The position numbers were made by a program, and so were the translations under genes. Of a stretch of DNA of 64,000 bases, positions 7,333 through 16,814 are shown piece by piece; the stretch's first letter is position 1, and every line of letters starts with the position of its first letter. The notes below the pieces were generated by a model that was given only the letters and a program-made list of their open reading frames with translations, was not told the DNA's origin and searched no databases. Source of the stretch: Sulfuritalea sp. (GTDB lineage Bacteria; Pseudomonadota; Gammaproteobacteria; Burkholderiales; Rhodocyclaceae); assembly GCF_017302275.1 (NCBI RefSeq), contig NZ_JAFLDR010000011.1:1-64000 (forward strand), written 5' to 3'.

Positions 7333-7366
7333 CGCCTGCCCCCCGTCCCCCGGCCCACGGCAGGCG
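7333..7366. repeat. inverted repeat between map and glnD
   Basis: CGCCTGCC (7333-7340) pairs with GGCAGGCG (7359-7366) around an 18-nt C-rich loop, immediately upstream of the TTG start of glnD. There is no T-run on either side, so it is not a standard terminator. It could affect glnD translation. Confidence 0.4.
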
Positions 7367-7376
7367 GCGACCATGG

Positions 7377-7447
7377 TTCGCGGGCTGCGCCCGCTCCGCC
7401 TGGTTGGCTGCGCCGCCCTTGGGGCGGCCCGGTGGGCGGCGCTCATG
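7377..7447. repeat. dispersed ~75-bp GC-rich repeat, copy 1
   Basis: The stretch from GGTTCG to GGCGGCGCTCA contains CGCCCTTGGGGCGGCCC and closely resembles 36484-36556. Both copies lie between minus-strand genes (here map and glnD). The central CGCCC-TTG-GGGCG forms a small hairpin. It is non-coding and probably a genome-wide intergenic repeat. Confidence 0.6.
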
Positions 7448-7465
7448 CTGCTCGGGCGGCCATGT

Positions 7466-8275
7466 TCAGGGATTGACGCGGATGTGGGGCGGGCAGGGTG
7501 GGGCACCGGCTGACATGGTCATCACCTCGACGCCGGTGTCGGTGACGCGCAGGGTGTGCTCGAACTGCGCGGAGAGGCTGCGATCCTTGGTGACGATGGT
7601 CCAGCCGTCGGGCAGCTCGGAGATCGACGCCTTGCCGGCGTTGATCATCGGCTCGATGGTAAACACCATGCCCGGCACCATCAGGGGGCCTTCGGTACCG
7701 CGGCCGTAATGCAGCACTTGCGGTTCTTCGTGGAAATTGCGGCCGATGCCGTGGCCGCAGAATTCGCGCACCACGGAAAATCCGGCGCCTTCGGCGTGCT
7801 TCTGGATCGCGGCGCCGATCACGCCCAGCGGCACGCCGGGGCGCACCTGGGCGATGCCGATCCACATGCATTCGTGCGTCATCGAGACCAGGCGCCGGGC
7901 GAGGATGGAGGCATCGCCGACGCAGAAGGTGCGGCTGGTGTCACCGTGCCAGCCGTCCTTGATGGTGGTGATGTCGAGGTTGACGATGTCGCCTTTCTTC
8001 AGCGCGCGATCGTTGGGCACGCCATGGCAGACCTGGTGGTTTACCGAGGCGCAGATCGACTTGGGGTAGGGTGCGTAGCCGGGCGGCGCGTAATTGAGCG
8101 GGGCGGGGATGCAGCCCTGCACGTCGACCATGTAGTCGTGGCAGAGCCTGTCGAGCTCGGCCGTGGTGATCCCGGGCTTGACGAAGGGTTCGATGTAGTC
8201 GAGGACTTCGCCCGCCAGGCGGCAGGCGATCCGCATCGCGGCGATGTCCTCGGCGGTCTTTATGGTAATGGCCAT
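7466..8275 (-). CDS. map: methionine aminopeptidase type I
   Basis: A 269-residue enzyme that removes the initiator Met from nascent proteins. All metal ligands are visible: the Asp pair in DIVNLDITTIKDGWHGDTSR, the His in GHGIGRNFHE, the Glu in FTIEPMIN and the Glu in QFEHTL; the catalytic His sits in NHQVCHGVP. The insertion NYAPPGYAPYPKSI before NHQVCHG is typical of betaproteobacterial Map. It is normally divergent from rpsB; here a cyclase gene separates the two. It is followed downstream by glnD. Confidence 0.97.
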   Translation of the reverse strand: MAITIKTAEDIAAMRIACRLAGEVLDYIEPFVKPGITTAELDRLCHDYMVDVQGCIPAPLNYAPPGYAPYPKSICASVNHQVCHGVPNDRALKKGDIVNLDITTIKDGWHGDTSRTFCVGDASILARRLVSMTHECMWIGIAQVRPGVPLGVIGAAIQKHAEGAGFSVVREFCGHGIGRNFHEEPQVLHYGRGTEGPLMVPGMVFTIEPMINAGKASISELPDGWTIVTKDRSLSAQFEHTLRVTDTGVEVMTMSAGAPPCPPHIRVNP

Positions 8276-8407
8276 GGAAGCTCGGCTGTATCGGGGATGG
8301 GCATTCTACCGCCCATGGCGGCGCGAGCCACCCGTCGGCGCCGCAACGCGGGCAGGCCGAGTCGGCGACCGGTTGTCACCACCCGGCGGCGGCCGGCGGT
8401 CCTTGCC

Positions 8408-9166
8408 TCAGGCGAAGACGCGTTCGCCCTTGCGATAGAACTGCACCGAATAGGCCACCTGGCCATTGGGGTATTCCTTGGTTGCCACGGACTGGGCCTC
8501 TATCACGTAGGCAAGTTCGTCGGAAAGGCGGCCGCAGACCGAACTCATGCCGTCGAGCAGCCGGCTGCCGGGATAGGCGTTGAGCACCAGGTTGTAGGGC
8601 CGGCAGGCGTCGCACATGCGCACCGAACCGACGATGGGCGAGCCGATGATGGTCAGGTCGCCGACGATCGGCGTCAGGTAGCAGGGGCCGGCGTCCACAC
8701 CGATCGAGAGGCCGATTCCGCTGGGTTCGTTGCGCATGTTGGCGACGAAGGCGGGATAGTAGTAGCTGCGGAAGTTCTCCATCACCGAGCAGCTGAAATC
8801 CAGCACCAGGTCCATGCAGTCGGCGAAGGATTTTTCGACCAGCCAATAGCAGATGAAGCCGTCGCCGGTGAACTTGTCGAACCAGCCGTCGTGGTAGTGC
8901 AGCACGGTGCGGAATTCGGCGACGAAATCGTCGAGGATCTTCGCGTACTGCGGAATGTCGATGGACTCCTTGAGCACCGCCGATGAGCGGCGGATATCCA
9001 CCGTCAACACGACGGCCTCGATCGCCGTGGTTTCGCTGATGGCCTTGCGTATCGTCGGCGAGACATTGGTCCGGCTCGGATCGAAGCGGTCGAGCGGGGC
9101 ATGGCTGTGAAACTGGTGCTCGATGCTGGTGTCCTGGGTGAAGCGGTTGAGGGCGAAAAGGCTCAC
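8408..9166 (-). CDS. stand-alone class III nucleotidyl cyclase
   Basis: A 252-residue soluble protein made of one class III cyclase (adenylate/guanylate cyclase) domain. The two metal-binding aspartates are recognisable in VVLTVDIRRSS (about residues 53-63) and KFTGDGFICYW. GSPIVGSVRMCDAC corresponds to the substrate-contact region. There is no receptor, HAMP or membrane domain, only a short N-terminal tail. The base specificity cannot be read with confidence. It lies 132 nt upstream of map on the same strand and divergent from rpsB. No dedicated effector such as a cyclic-nucleotide-binding membrane or TIR protein adjoins it. Confidence 0.8.
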   Translation of the reverse strand: MSLFALNRFTQDTSIEHQFHSHAPLDRFDPSRTNVSPTIRKAISETTAIEAVVLTVDIRRSSAVLKESIDIPQYAKILDDFVAEFRTVLHYHDGWFDKFTGDGFICYWLVEKSFADCMDLVLDFSCSVMENFRSYYYPAFVANMRNEPSGIGLSIGVDAGPCYLTPIVGDLTIIGSPIVGSVRMCDACRPYNLVLNAYPGSRLLDGMSSVCGRLSDELAYVIEAQSVATKEYPNGQVAYSVQFYRKGERVFA

Positions 9167-9311
9167 GGTCTGTATCTCCTGGCGAGAGTGCAGCTAGTCT
9201 GGAGCGTGCGGCGAAGGCGAAAAATAGCACTGTTGCCATGGATACAGGCGAATTTCGGCGAATCCTTGCCGTTTTGGCTTCACACCGGTCCGGCGGCGCC
9301 GGCCTTGCGGC

Positions 9312-9340
9312 TTGTGTCGGGCCGTCCGAGCCGCTATAAT
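9312..9340 (+). promoter_or_regulatory. sigma70-type promoter of rpsB
   Basis: A perfect TATAAT (9335-9340) lies 17 nt downstream of TTGTGT (9312-9317). The resulting leader of about 120 nt contains a CCGGGA/TCCCGG hairpin (9352-9366). rpsB leaders in other proteobacteria are autoregulated by S2; whether this one is cannot be told from the sequence. The rest of the 9167-9465 gap shows no gene. Confidence 0.7.
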
Positions 9341-9465
9341 CCCGCGTCTGTCCGGGATGGTCCCGGGCAAATCCACACGTTCGGCGCCGATAGGGTGGCT
9401 TGTCGCGGCAAGGAGGCGGCAAGCAGCACGGCCGGACGGAGGTTCAACCCAATCGGAGATAGTCC

Positions 9466-10215
9466 ATGAGCACTACCATGCGCCAGATGCTGGAGGCCGG
9501 CGTTCATTTCGGCCACCAGACCCGTTTCTGGAACCCCAAGATGGCCCCGTTCATCTTCGGTCACCGCAACAAGATCCATATCATCAACCTCGAAAAGACG
9601 CTGGCCAAGTATCAGGAGGCGATGGCCTTCGTGCGCAAGATGGCGGCCAAGAAAGGCACCGTCCTGTTCGTCAGCACCAAGCGCCAGGCGCGCGAGATCA
9701 TCGCCGAGGAAGCCCAGCGTTGCGGCATGCCATACGTCGATGACCGCTGGCTGGGCGGCATGATGACCAATTTCAAGACCCTCAAGCTGTCCGTCAAGCG
9801 ACTCAAGGACCTCGAGGCGGCGATGGCGGAAGGCAATTTCGAGAAGCTGTCGAAGAAGGAAGCCCTGACGATGCAGCGCGAAATGGACAAGCTGAAGAAG
9901 TCCATCGGCGGCATCAAGGAGATGGGCGGGCTGCCCGACGCGATCTTCATCATCGACGTCGGCTACCACAAGATCGCCATCACCGAAGCCGGCAAACTCG
10001 GCATCCCGGTGATCGGCGTGGTCGATACCAACCATTCCCCGGAAGGTGTCAGCTACGTGATCCCGGGCAATGACGACTCCTCCGGCGCGATCCGCCTGTA
10101 TGCCCGCGGCGTGGCTGATGCCATCCTCGAGGGCAAGAGCCAGGGGATCAACGAAGTGGTGCAGCAACTGGCCGGCGACGACGAGTTCGTCGAGGTCTCG
10201 GACGCGGCCGAGTAA
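9466..10215 (+). CDS. rpsB: 30S ribosomal protein S2
   Basis: A 249-residue S2 protein of the small ribosomal subunit, needed for S1 docking. Recognised from [20 protein letters not shown] at the start, the [15 protein letters not shown] block and [26 protein letters not shown] near the C-terminal third. Length is normal. It is first in the plus-strand block and is preceded by a good promoter and the ribosome site CGGAGA. Confidence 0.99.
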   Translation: MSTTMRQMLEAGVHFGHQTRFWNPKMAPFIFGHRNKIHIINLEKTLAKYQEAMAFVRKMAAKKGTVLFVSTKRQAREIIAEEAQRCGMPYVDDRWLGGMMTNFKTLKLSVKRLKDLEAAMAEGNFEKLSKKEALTMQREMDKLKKSIGGIKEMGGLPDAIFIIDVGYHKIAITEAGKLGIPVIGVVDTNHSPEGVSYVIPGNDDSSGAIRLYARGVADAILEGKSQGINEVVQQLAGDDEFVEVSDAAE

Positions 10216-10240
10216 GTCCGGGGCATTCAGCCACAACGTT

Positions 10241-10296
10241 CACGGAGGACTCGGGGAAGAACGGGGGGGTGCCCTCCTCTCCCGGTGCCCTCCGTG
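10241..10296 (+). promoter_or_regulatory. hairpin between rpsB and tsf
   Basis: CACGGAGG (10241-10248) pairs with CCTCCGTG (10289-10296) across a G-rich then C-rich loop that can extend the helix. It lies in the 119-nt rpsB-tsf gap. In E. coli an attenuator-type hairpin lowers tsf expression relative to rpsB. There is no U-run after it here, so it may instead be a processing or stability element. Confidence 0.45.
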
Positions 10297-10334
10297 GCCA
10301 ACAGGTTCTAAGATTCTGATTCTGGAGTAGAGCA

Positions 10335-11234
10335 ATGGCGGAAATTACCGCAAGCATGGTCAAGGAACTGCGCGAGAAGACCGACGCGCCGATGATGGAA
10401 TGCAAGAAGGCGCTGACCGAAGCCGGCGGCGACATGGGCAAGGCCGAGGAGATCCTGCGCGTGAAGCTTGGCAACAAGGCCAGCAAGGCGGCGACCCGCG
10501 TTGCCGCGGAAGGCGTCGTCGCCATCCACATGAGCGCCGACGGCAAGCTGGGCAGCATTTTCGAAATCAACAGCGAGACCGACTTCGTCGCCAAGAACGA
10601 CGAGTTCCTCAGGCTGGCGGCGGACTGCGCGCAGCTGGTGGCGGAAAAGGGCCCGGCCGACGTTGCGGCGTTGTCCGCACTTCCGCTGGGCGGCGGCACG
10701 GTCGAAACCACCCGCGCCGCGCTGGTGGGCAAGATCGGCGAGAACATGAGCATCCGCCGCTTCGTGCGCGTCGCGGCCAAGGGCAAGCTGGCGTCGTACA
10801 TCCACGGCGGTTCGAAGATCGGCGTGCTGGTCGATGTGGTCGGCGGAGATGATCAACTGGCCAAGGACCTGGCGATGCACATCGCCGCATCGAAGCCGAA
10901 GTCGCTGGATTCCAGCGGCGTGCCGGCGGAACTGCTGGACATGGAACGCCGCATCGCGATCGAGAAGGCGCGCGAAGCCGGCAAGCCGGAAGCGATGCTG
11001 GAAAAGATCGCCGAGGGCACGGTGCAGAAGTACCTCAAGGACGTGACCCTTCTCGGCCAGGTCTTCGTCAAGGCCGAGGACGGCAAGCAGACCATCGAGC
11101 AACTGCTGAAAGCGAAGGGCGCCTCGGTGGCGAGCTTCACGCTGTTCATCGTCGGCGAGGGCATCGAAAAGAAGGTCAACGACTTCGCCGCCGAGGTGGC
11201 TGCGCAGGCCGCCGCCGCCGCGGGCAACAAATAG
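10335..11234 (+). CDS. tsf: elongation factor Ts
   Basis: A 299-residue nucleotide exchange factor that regenerates EF-Tu-GTP. The N-terminal UBA-like module [20 protein letters not shown] and the signature [15 protein letters not shown] are clear, followed by the two subdomains of the core and the C-terminal module. Full length. It follows rpsB as in nearly all bacteria, and 13 nt separate it from pyrH. Confidence 0.99.
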   Translation: MAEITASMVKELREKTDAPMMECKKALTEAGGDMGKAEEILRVKLGNKASKAATRVAAEGVVAIHMSADGKLGSIFEINSETDFVAKNDEFLRLAADCAQLVAEKGPADVAALSALPLGGGTVETTRAALVGKIGENMSIRRFVRVAAKGKLASYIHGGSKIGVLVDVVGGDDQLAKDLAMHIAASKPKSLDSSGVPAELLDMERRIAIEKAREAGKPEAMLEKIAEGTVQKYLKDVTLLGQVFVKAEDGKQTIEQLLKAKGASVASFTLFIVGEGIEKKVNDFAAEVAAQAAAAAGNK

Positions 11235-11247
11235 GGGTCCGGCGGCG

Positions 11248-11964
11248 ATGGCCGTACCGAAGTTTCGCCGCATCCTGCTCAAGCTGTCGGGCGAGGCGCT
11301 GATGGGTGACGATGCCTACGGCATCAATACGACGATGCTGGCCGGCATCGTGGCGGAAATCAAGGCGGTCACCGATCTTGGCGTCGAAGTCGGAGTCGTG
11401 ATCGGCGGCGGCAACATCTTCCGCGGCATCGCCGGTACCGCAACCGGCATGGACCGCGCCACGGCGGACTACATGGGCATGCTGGCCACGGTGATGAACG
11501 CCATGGCGCTGTCGGATGCGATGCGCCAGGCCGGCATCAATGCCCGCGTGCAGTCGGCGCTGAACATCGAGCAGGTGGTCGAGCCCTATATCCGGGGCAA
11601 GGCGATCCGCTACCTGGAAGAGGGCAAGGTGGTGATCTTCGGTGCCGGCACCGGCAATCCCTTTTTCACCACCGATACGGCGGCGGCATTGCGCGGCTCG
11701 GAAATCGGGGCCGAGATAGTGCTCAAGGCGACCAAGGTCGACGGCATCTATACCGCCGATCCGAAGAAGGATGCCGCGGCAACCCGCTTCACGCGCATCA
11801 GTTTCGACGAGGCGATCAGCCGCAACCTCGCGGTGCTGGATGCCACAGCCTTCGCCTTGTGCCGCGACCAGAAACTTCCGATCAACGTGTTCTCGATCTT
11901 CAAGGCCGGGGCGCTGAAGCGCGTGGTGATGGGCGAGGACGAGGGCACGCTGGTTCACGTTTAG
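11248..11964 (+). CDS. pyrH: uridylate kinase
   Basis: A 238-residue UMP kinase of the amino acid kinase fold, converting UMP to UDP for RNA, sugar nucleotide and envelope synthesis. Markers are [13 protein letters not shown], the [10 protein letters not shown] phosphate-binding loop and the C-terminal [19 protein letters not shown] and [10 protein letters not shown] blocks. Normal length. It lies in the conserved tsf-pyrH-frr order, 8 nt before frr. Confidence 0.98.
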   Translation: MAVPKFRRILLKLSGEALMGDDAYGINTTMLAGIVAEIKAVTDLGVEVGVVIGGGNIFRGIAGTATGMDRATADYMGMLATVMNAMALSDAMRQAGINARVQSALNIEQVVEPYIRGKAIRYLEEGKVVIFGAGTGNPFFTTDTAAALRGSEIGAEIVLKATKVDGIYTADPKKDAAATRFTRISFDEAISRNLAVLDATAFALCRDQKLPINVFSIFKAGALKRVVMGEDEGTLVHV

Positions 11965-11972
11965 GAGGGCTC

Positions 11973-12530
11973 ATGATTCCCGAACTTAAGAAGACTTCCG
12001 AACACAAGATGCAAAAAAGCCTGGAGGCGCTCAAGGCCGACCTGGCCAAGGTGCGTACCGGGCGCGCCCATACGGGCATACTCGACCACGTGATGGTTGA
12101 CTACTACGGTTCGCCGGTGGTGATCACGCAGGTCGCCAACGTGACCCTGATCGATGCCCGCACGATCGGGGTCCAGCCTTGGGAGAAGCCCATGGTGGCC
12201 AAGGTGGAAAAGGCGATTCGCGATTCCGACCTCGGCCTCAACCCGTCCAGCCAGGGCGAGATCATTCGCGTGCCGATGCCGGCCCTGACCGAGGAAAGGC
12301 GGCGCGACCTGATCAAGGTAATCAAGCACGAGGGCGAGAACGCCAAGGTGGCGATCCGCAACCTGCGCCGCGATGCGATCGCCCACCTGAAGGACGCGCT
12401 GAAGAAGAAGGAAATCTCCGAGGACGACGAGCGGCGCGCCCTCGATGACATGCAAAGGCTGACCGACCGCTACGTGGCGGAAGTCGACCGCTCGCTGGCG
12501 GACAAAGAGAAGGACTTGATGGCAATCTGA
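11973..12530 (+). CDS. frr: ribosome recycling factor
   Basis: A 185-residue factor that, with EF-G, splits post-termination ribosomes. The sequence shows [20 protein letters not shown], then the domain II region starting [14 protein letters not shown], and the C-terminal helix with [12 protein letters not shown]. The start at 11973 follows AGGAGGG closely; the longer open frame from 11859 lies inside pyrH and is not used. Confidence 0.99.
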   Translation: MIPELKKTSEHKMQKSLEALKADLAKVRTGRAHTGILDHVMVDYYGSPVVITQVANVTLIDARTIGVQPWEKPMVAKVEKAIRDSDLGLNPSSQGEIIRVPMPALTEERRRDLIKVIKHEGENAKVAIRNLRRDAIAHLKDALKKKEISEDDERRALDDMQRLTDRYVAEVDRSLADKEKDLMAI

Positions 12531-12636
12531 GCCTGGGCGGCCGGAAACATGACCCGTCCCGGCGTCGCCGCCGGAGTGATCGAGTTCCGCTTGCCCGTTT
12601 CTGGGTCGCAGTCTTCTGTCTTCTGAAAGGCGTGCC

Positions 12637-13449
12637 ATGGCAGGAAAATTCACCAGCTCGACCCAGGCGATCCCGGATGTGGGCACGGTTCCGCGCCACA
12701 TCGCGATCATCATGGATGGCAACGGCCGCTGGGCGAAGAGGCGTTTCATGCCGCGCGTCGCCGGTCACAAGCGCGGCGTCGAGACCGTGCGGGCGATGGT
12801 CAAGGCCTGCATCGCGCGCGGCGTCGATTACCTGACCCTGTTCGCCTTTTCCTCCGAGAACTGGCGGCGCCCGGTAGAGGAAGTGTCCTTCCTCATGAAC
12901 CTGTTTGTCAGCGCCCTGCAGAACGAAATCAGCAAGTTGCACGCCAACGGCGTGCGGCTCAAGGTGGTGGGCGACCTGGCGGCCTTCGAGCCGCGGCTGG
13001 TGGCGCTGATCCGCGAGGGTGAGGCGAAGACCGCCAACAACACCCGGCTGACGCTGACCATCGCCGCCAACTACGGCGGGCGCTGGGACATCCTGCAGGC
13101 CATGAACCAGCTCGCGCTGGCGCATCCGGAAAAGGCCGGCTCCTTCGGCGAAGCCGACCTGGCGCCGCACCTGGTGATGGCCTACGCACCGGAACCGGAC
13201 CTGTTCATCCGCACCGGGGGCGAGAAGCGCATCAGCAATTTCCTGCTCTGGCAACTGGCCTACAGCGAACTGCACTTCACCGATACGCTGTGGCCGGATT
13301 TCGACGATGCTGCGCTCGATCTCGCGATCGCGTCCTACTGCCAGCGCGAGCGCCGTTTCGGGCGTACCAGCGAACAGCTCACCGGGCAGATTCCCGCCGT
13401 ATCGCCAGCGCCGACTATCGAGTCGCCCGCCCGCCGCCGAGATGCTTAG
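12637..13449 (+). CDS. uppS: undecaprenyl diphosphate synthase
   Basis: A 270-residue cis-prenyltransferase that makes the C55 lipid carrier for peptidoglycan and O-antigen. It shows [13 protein letters not shown] with the catalytic Asp, [11 protein letters not shown], and the C-terminal [15 protein letters not shown] and [13 protein letters not shown] motifs. After the normal domain end there is a tail of about 20 residues ([15 protein letters not shown]) whose DNA is partly a copy of the dispersed 24-bp repeat. A 106-nt gap with no recognisable gene precedes it. It overlaps cdsA by 8 nt. Confidence 0.98.
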   Translation: MAGKFTSSTQAIPDVGTVPRHIAIIMDGNGRWAKRRFMPRVAGHKRGVETVRAMVKACIARGVDYLTLFAFSSENWRRPVEEVSFLMNLFVSALQNEISKLHANGVRLKVVGDLAAFEPRLVALIREGEAKTANNTRLTLTIAANYGGRWDILQAMNQLALAHPEKAGSFGEADLAPHLVMAYAPEPDLFIRTGGEKRISNFLLWQLAYSELHFTDTLWPDFDDAALDLAIASYCQRERRFGRTSEQLTGQIPAVSPAPTIESPARRRDA

Positions 13450-14245
13450 GACGCGGGTCATCACCGCGCTGCTGCTGGTTGCGGGCCTTGCGCTGATCCT
13501 GTTCGCGCTGCCGCCGCTGGCGGCGGTGCTGGCCTTCGCCGCGATCGCCGCGCTGGCCGCATGGGAGTGGGGCGGGCTGATGGGTCAGGGGCAGCCGGCG
13601 CGTTTCATGTATGCCTTCGTGCTGCTTTTGTTCTGCTGGCAGCTTACGGTCGGCGCACCGGAACTGGTGCCGGTGTTGCTCGGCATCTCGGCGGCCTTCT
13701 GGATCTTCGTCGTGCCGCTGTGGTTCCGCTACAAATGGACCCTGACCGGCAACGACTTCTTCGGCTACCTGCTCGGCGCACTGGTGATACTGCCGACCTG
13801 GGCCGCGATGGTGGCCCTGCACGCGGTGGATACCTGGCTGATGCTGGCCGCCATGGCGCTGGTCTGGGTCGCCGATATCGCCGCCTACTTTTCCGGCCGC
13901 GCCTTCGGGCGCCACAAGCTGGCGCCGACCATCAGCCCCGGCAAGACCTGGGAAGGTGTCGCTGGCGCCGTCGTCGGCGTCCTGGCCTACGGCGGAATCG
14001 TATTCTCGTTTTCTCCGCTGGCGGGCAGGCTGCCGCTGTCCATCCCCGTCATCGTGCTGATGCTCGTCCTGCTCACCGCGGTCAGCGTGATGGGCGACCT
14101 GTTCGAATCGCTGCTCAAGCGCCAGGCCGGCATCAAGGACAGCAGCCAGTTGTTGCCGGGGCATGGCGGGGTGCTGGACCGCATCGACGCGCTGACCTCG
14201 ACGCTGCCTCTGGCGGCATTGATTCTGTATTTTTTGCGCACATGA
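13442..14245 (+). CDS. cdsA: phosphatidate cytidylyltransferase
   Basis: A 267-residue polytopic inner-membrane enzyme that makes CDP-diacylglycerol, the branch point of phospholipid synthesis. The C-terminal signature [28 protein letters not shown] and VLDRIDAL is complete, and the remainder is a series of hydrophobic helices. The ATG at 13442 lies inside the end of uppS and the stop overlaps the dxr start (ATGA), implying coupled translation. Confidence 0.98.
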   Translation: MLRTRVITALLLVAGLALILFALPPLAAVLAFAAIAALAAWEWGGLMGQGQPARFMYAFVLLLFCWQLTVGAPELVPVLLGISAAFWIFVVPLWFRYKWTLTGNDFFGYLLGALVILPTWAAMVALHAVDTWLMLAAMALVWVADIAAYFSGRAFGRHKLAPTISPGKTWEGVAGAVVGVLAYGGIVFSFSPLAGRLPLSIPVIVLMLVLLTAVSVMGDLFESLLKRQAGIKDSSQLLPGHGGVLDRIDALTSTLPLAALILYFLRT

Positions 14246-15429
14246 AGCTGACGGTCCTCGGCGCTACCGGTTCGATCGGCGTGAACACGCTGGATGTCGT
14301 TGCACGCCACCCCGATCGCTACGAAGTGCTGGCCCTGACCGGGCACAGCCAGGTAGACCTGCTCGCCGCGCAGTGCAAACGGTTTCGCCCCGCGTATGCG
14401 GTGGTGGGCAGCCCGACCGATGCCGGGCGTCTGGCGGGCCTGTTGCGCGCCGACGGCCTGCGCACCGAGGTGCTGCATGGCGCCGAGGCATTGGTCCGGG
14501 TCGCCGGCCTGGCCGAGGCCGATGCGGTAATGGCCGCCATCGTCGGCGCCGCCGGCTTGCCGCCGACGCTCGCCGCGGCTCGAGCCGGCAAGCGCGTGCT
14601 GCTGGCCAACAAGGAGGCGCTGGTGATGGCCGGCGCGGTGTTCATGGCGGACGTGCGGCGCGCCGGCGCGCTGCTGCTGCCGATCGACAGCGAGCACAAT
14701 GCCGTGTTCCAGTCCATGCCCCACGACTACGCGGGCGACATGGCCCGCTCGGGCGTGCGGCGCATCCTGCTCACGGCATCCGGCGGTCCCTTTCGCACCT
14801 CGTCGCGGGATGTGCTGACCCGTGTCACCCCGGAACAGGCGGTCGCCCATCCCAACTGGGTCATGGGTCGGAAGATATCGGTCGACTCGGCAACCATGAT
14901 GAACAAGGGCCTCGAAGTGATCGAGGCGCACTGGCTGTTCAATGCGCCGGCGGAGAAGATCGAGGTCGTGATCCATCCGCAGAGCGTGATCCATTCGCTG
15001 GTCGACTACGAGGATGGTTCCGTCCTGGCCCAACTGGGCAACCCCGACATGCGCACGCCGATCGCCAACGCACTGGCCTGGCCCGAACGGATCGATTCGG
15101 GGGTTGCAGCGCTCGACCTCTTCGCCGTGGGCCAGCTCAATTTCGAACGGCCCGACCTGCAGCGCTTCCCCTGCCTGGAACTAGCCTACCGCGCGCTGAA
15201 GGCGGAAGGAAACGCGGCGGCGGTACTCAACGCCGCCAACGAAGTGGCCGTGGCGGCTTTCCTCGAACGCCGCCTGTCCTTCCTCGGCATCGCCGGGTTG
15301 ATCGCGGCGACGCTCGACGCCGTGCCGCAGGGGGCGTTGCCCGATCTCGACGCGGTGCTCGAGGCGGATCGCGAGGCACGCGTCGTCGCGCAGCAACTCC
15401 TGCAACGCATGCAGCCCGCATCGGCATGA
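14242..15429 (+). CDS. dxr: 1-deoxy-D-xylulose 5-phosphate reductoisomerase
   Basis: A 395-residue enzyme of the MEP isoprenoid pathway. It supplies the isoprenyl diphosphates consumed by UppS two genes upstream. Markers are the NADPH loop [12 protein letters not shown] at the N-terminus, [12 protein letters not shown], the metal/substrate region [11 protein letters not shown], the flexible-loop segment [17 protein letters not shown] and [11 protein letters not shown] near the C-terminus. Full length, with 4-nt overlaps on both sides. Confidence 0.98.
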   Translation: MKLTVLGATGSIGVNTLDVVARHPDRYEVLALTGHSQVDLLAAQCKRFRPAYAVVGSPTDAGRLAGLLRADGLRTEVLHGAEALVRVAGLAEADAVMAAIVGAAGLPPTLAAARAGKRVLLANKEALVMAGAVFMADVRRAGALLLPIDSEHNAVFQSMPHDYAGDMARSGVRRILLTASGGPFRTSSRDVLTRVTPEQAVAHPNWVMGRKISVDSATMMNKGLEVIEAHWLFNAPAEKIEVVIHPQSVIHSLVDYEDGSVLAQLGNPDMRTPIANALAWPERIDSGVAALDLFAVGQLNFERPDLQRFPCLELAYRALKAEGNAAAVLNAANEVAVAAFLERRLSFLGIAGLIAATLDAVPQGALPDLDAVLEADREARVVAQQLLQRMQPASA

Positions 15430-16799
15430 GCCCGCTAGACCTGGCGTGGTACATCGGCGCATTCCTGCTGGCGCTTGCTGTGCTGGTCGTAGTGCACGAG
15501 ATGGGCCACTACCTTGTGGCACGCGCCTGCAACGTCAAGGTGCTGCGCTTCGCCTTCGGCTTCGGCAAGGTGATCTGGATGCGCCGCGCCGGCCGCGATG
15601 GCACGGAGTGGGCGGTCTCGGCGTTTCCGCTGGGCGGCTACGTCAAGATGCTCGACGAGCGGGAGGGCGCGGTTGCCGCGGATGAACTGCACCGCGCCTT
15701 CAACAGGCAATCGGTGGGCCGCCGCAGCCTGATCGTCGCGGCCGGTCCGGCGGCGAATTTCCTGCTGGCAATAGTGCTCTACTGGTTCCTGTTCATGAAC
15801 GGCGTGACGGAACTCAAGCCCCGTCTCGGCCAACCGCCGGCGGATACCCCGGCGGCGATGGCCGGAATTGCCGAAGGCATGACGGTGCGCGCGGTGAATG
15901 GGCAGCCGATCGCCACCTGGCAGGAATTGCGCTGGGAATCCATGCGGCGAGCGCTGGACAAGGAAGAATTGCAACTCGAGACAATCAACGCGCAGCGGGA
16001 AATCGGCGTGTTCCGCGTCGCGACCGATCGCTTCGATCTCGACGAACTGGAACGCGATTCACTGCGCCTGCTCGGCCTGGTGCTGTACCGGCCGCGCCTG
16101 CCGGCGGTGGTCGGCCGCGTCCTGCCCGGGTCGGCCGCTGCCGAGGGAGGCTTCCGTGCCGGCGACCGCGTGTTGTCGATCGACGGCAAGGCCATCGCCT
16201 ACTGGGGCGAACTGGCGGCGACGGCAGGGGCAGCGGTGGATCGCCCGCTGCGTTTCGTGGTCGAGCGCGATGGCGGGCGAGTCGAGTTGACGGCAACGCC
16301 GCGTCTGGCGGAGGAGGGAGGGCGCAAATTGGGTCGCTTGGGGCTATCGGCGAAGGAGGGTAGCGGCGAAGCCTTCGAAATGACCACCGTGGTCAGCTAT
16401 GGGCCGCTTGAATCCGTGACACGCTCACTGGCCCAGACCTGGGACACGTCCATCCTCAGCCTGCGCATGATGGGACGGATGCTGACCGGCGAATTGTCAT
16501 GGAAGAACCTTTCCGGGCCGGTGACCATCGCCGACTACGCGGGTCAGTCGGCGCGGCTCGGCCCCGATTATTACCTGCGCTTCCTGGCCCTGATCAGCAT
16601 CAGTCTGGGCGTGCTCAACCTGTTGCCGGTGCCTGTTCTGGACGGGGGGCATTTGATGTATTATCTCGTCGAATTTCTGAGGGGTGGCCCGGTCTCGGAA
16701 CGGGCTCTGGAAATTGGCCAACAGATTGGTTTTGCCTTGCTGGCGCTGCTGATGGCTTTTGCCTTCTACAACGATATAACCCGTCTCGTCTCCGGCTAA
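15426..16799 (+). CDS. rseP: RseP site-2 protease
   Basis: A 457-residue inner-membrane zinc protease that cleaves anti-sigma factors such as RseA in the envelope stress response and clears signal peptides. HEMGH (residues 24-28) lies in the first membrane helix. Two PDZ regions occupy the middle, and the third zinc ligand is in [12 protein letters not shown] near the C-terminus. The start at 15426 overlaps the dxr stop. Its position just before bamA matches its role in monitoring outer-membrane protein assembly. Confidence 0.97.
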   Translation: MSPLDLAWYIGAFLLALAVLVVVHEMGHYLVARACNVKVLRFAFGFGKVIWMRRAGRDGTEWAVSAFPLGGYVKMLDEREGAVAADELHRAFNRQSVGRRSLIVAAGPAANFLLAIVLYWFLFMNGVTELKPRLGQPPADTPAAMAGIAEGMTVRAVNGQPIATWQELRWESMRRALDKEELQLETINAQREIGVFRVATDRFDLDELERDSLRLLGLVLYRPRLPAVVGRVLPGSAAAEGGFRAGDRVLSIDGKAIAYWGELAATAGAAVDRPLRFVVERDGGRVELTATPRLAEEGGRKLGRLGLSAKEGSGEAFEMTTVVSYGPLESVTRSLAQTWDTSILSLRMMGRMLTGELSWKNLSGPVTIADYAGQSARLGPDYYLRFLALISISLGVLNLLPVPVLDGGHLMYYLVEFLRGGPVSERALEIGQQIGFALLALLMAFAFYNDITRLVSG

Positions 16800-16814
16800 C
16801 CTTCTTCCAAGCCA

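Noticed and set aside
3887-7513. A 1208-codon open frame on the plus strand opposite glnD
   Set aside because: It is the antisense shadow of glnD in high-GC DNA; glnD shows all family motifs and the shadow is low-complexity and Arg/Ala/Gly/Val-rich.
8408-9166. Pycsar anti-phage system
   Set aside because: A cyclase gene is present, but no effector gene adjoins it; the neighbours are map and rpsB, so a defence call is not supported.
14373-15425. In-frame upstream extension of rseP
   Set aside because: It runs through dxr in another frame; the zinc protease starts at 15426 with a short overlap.
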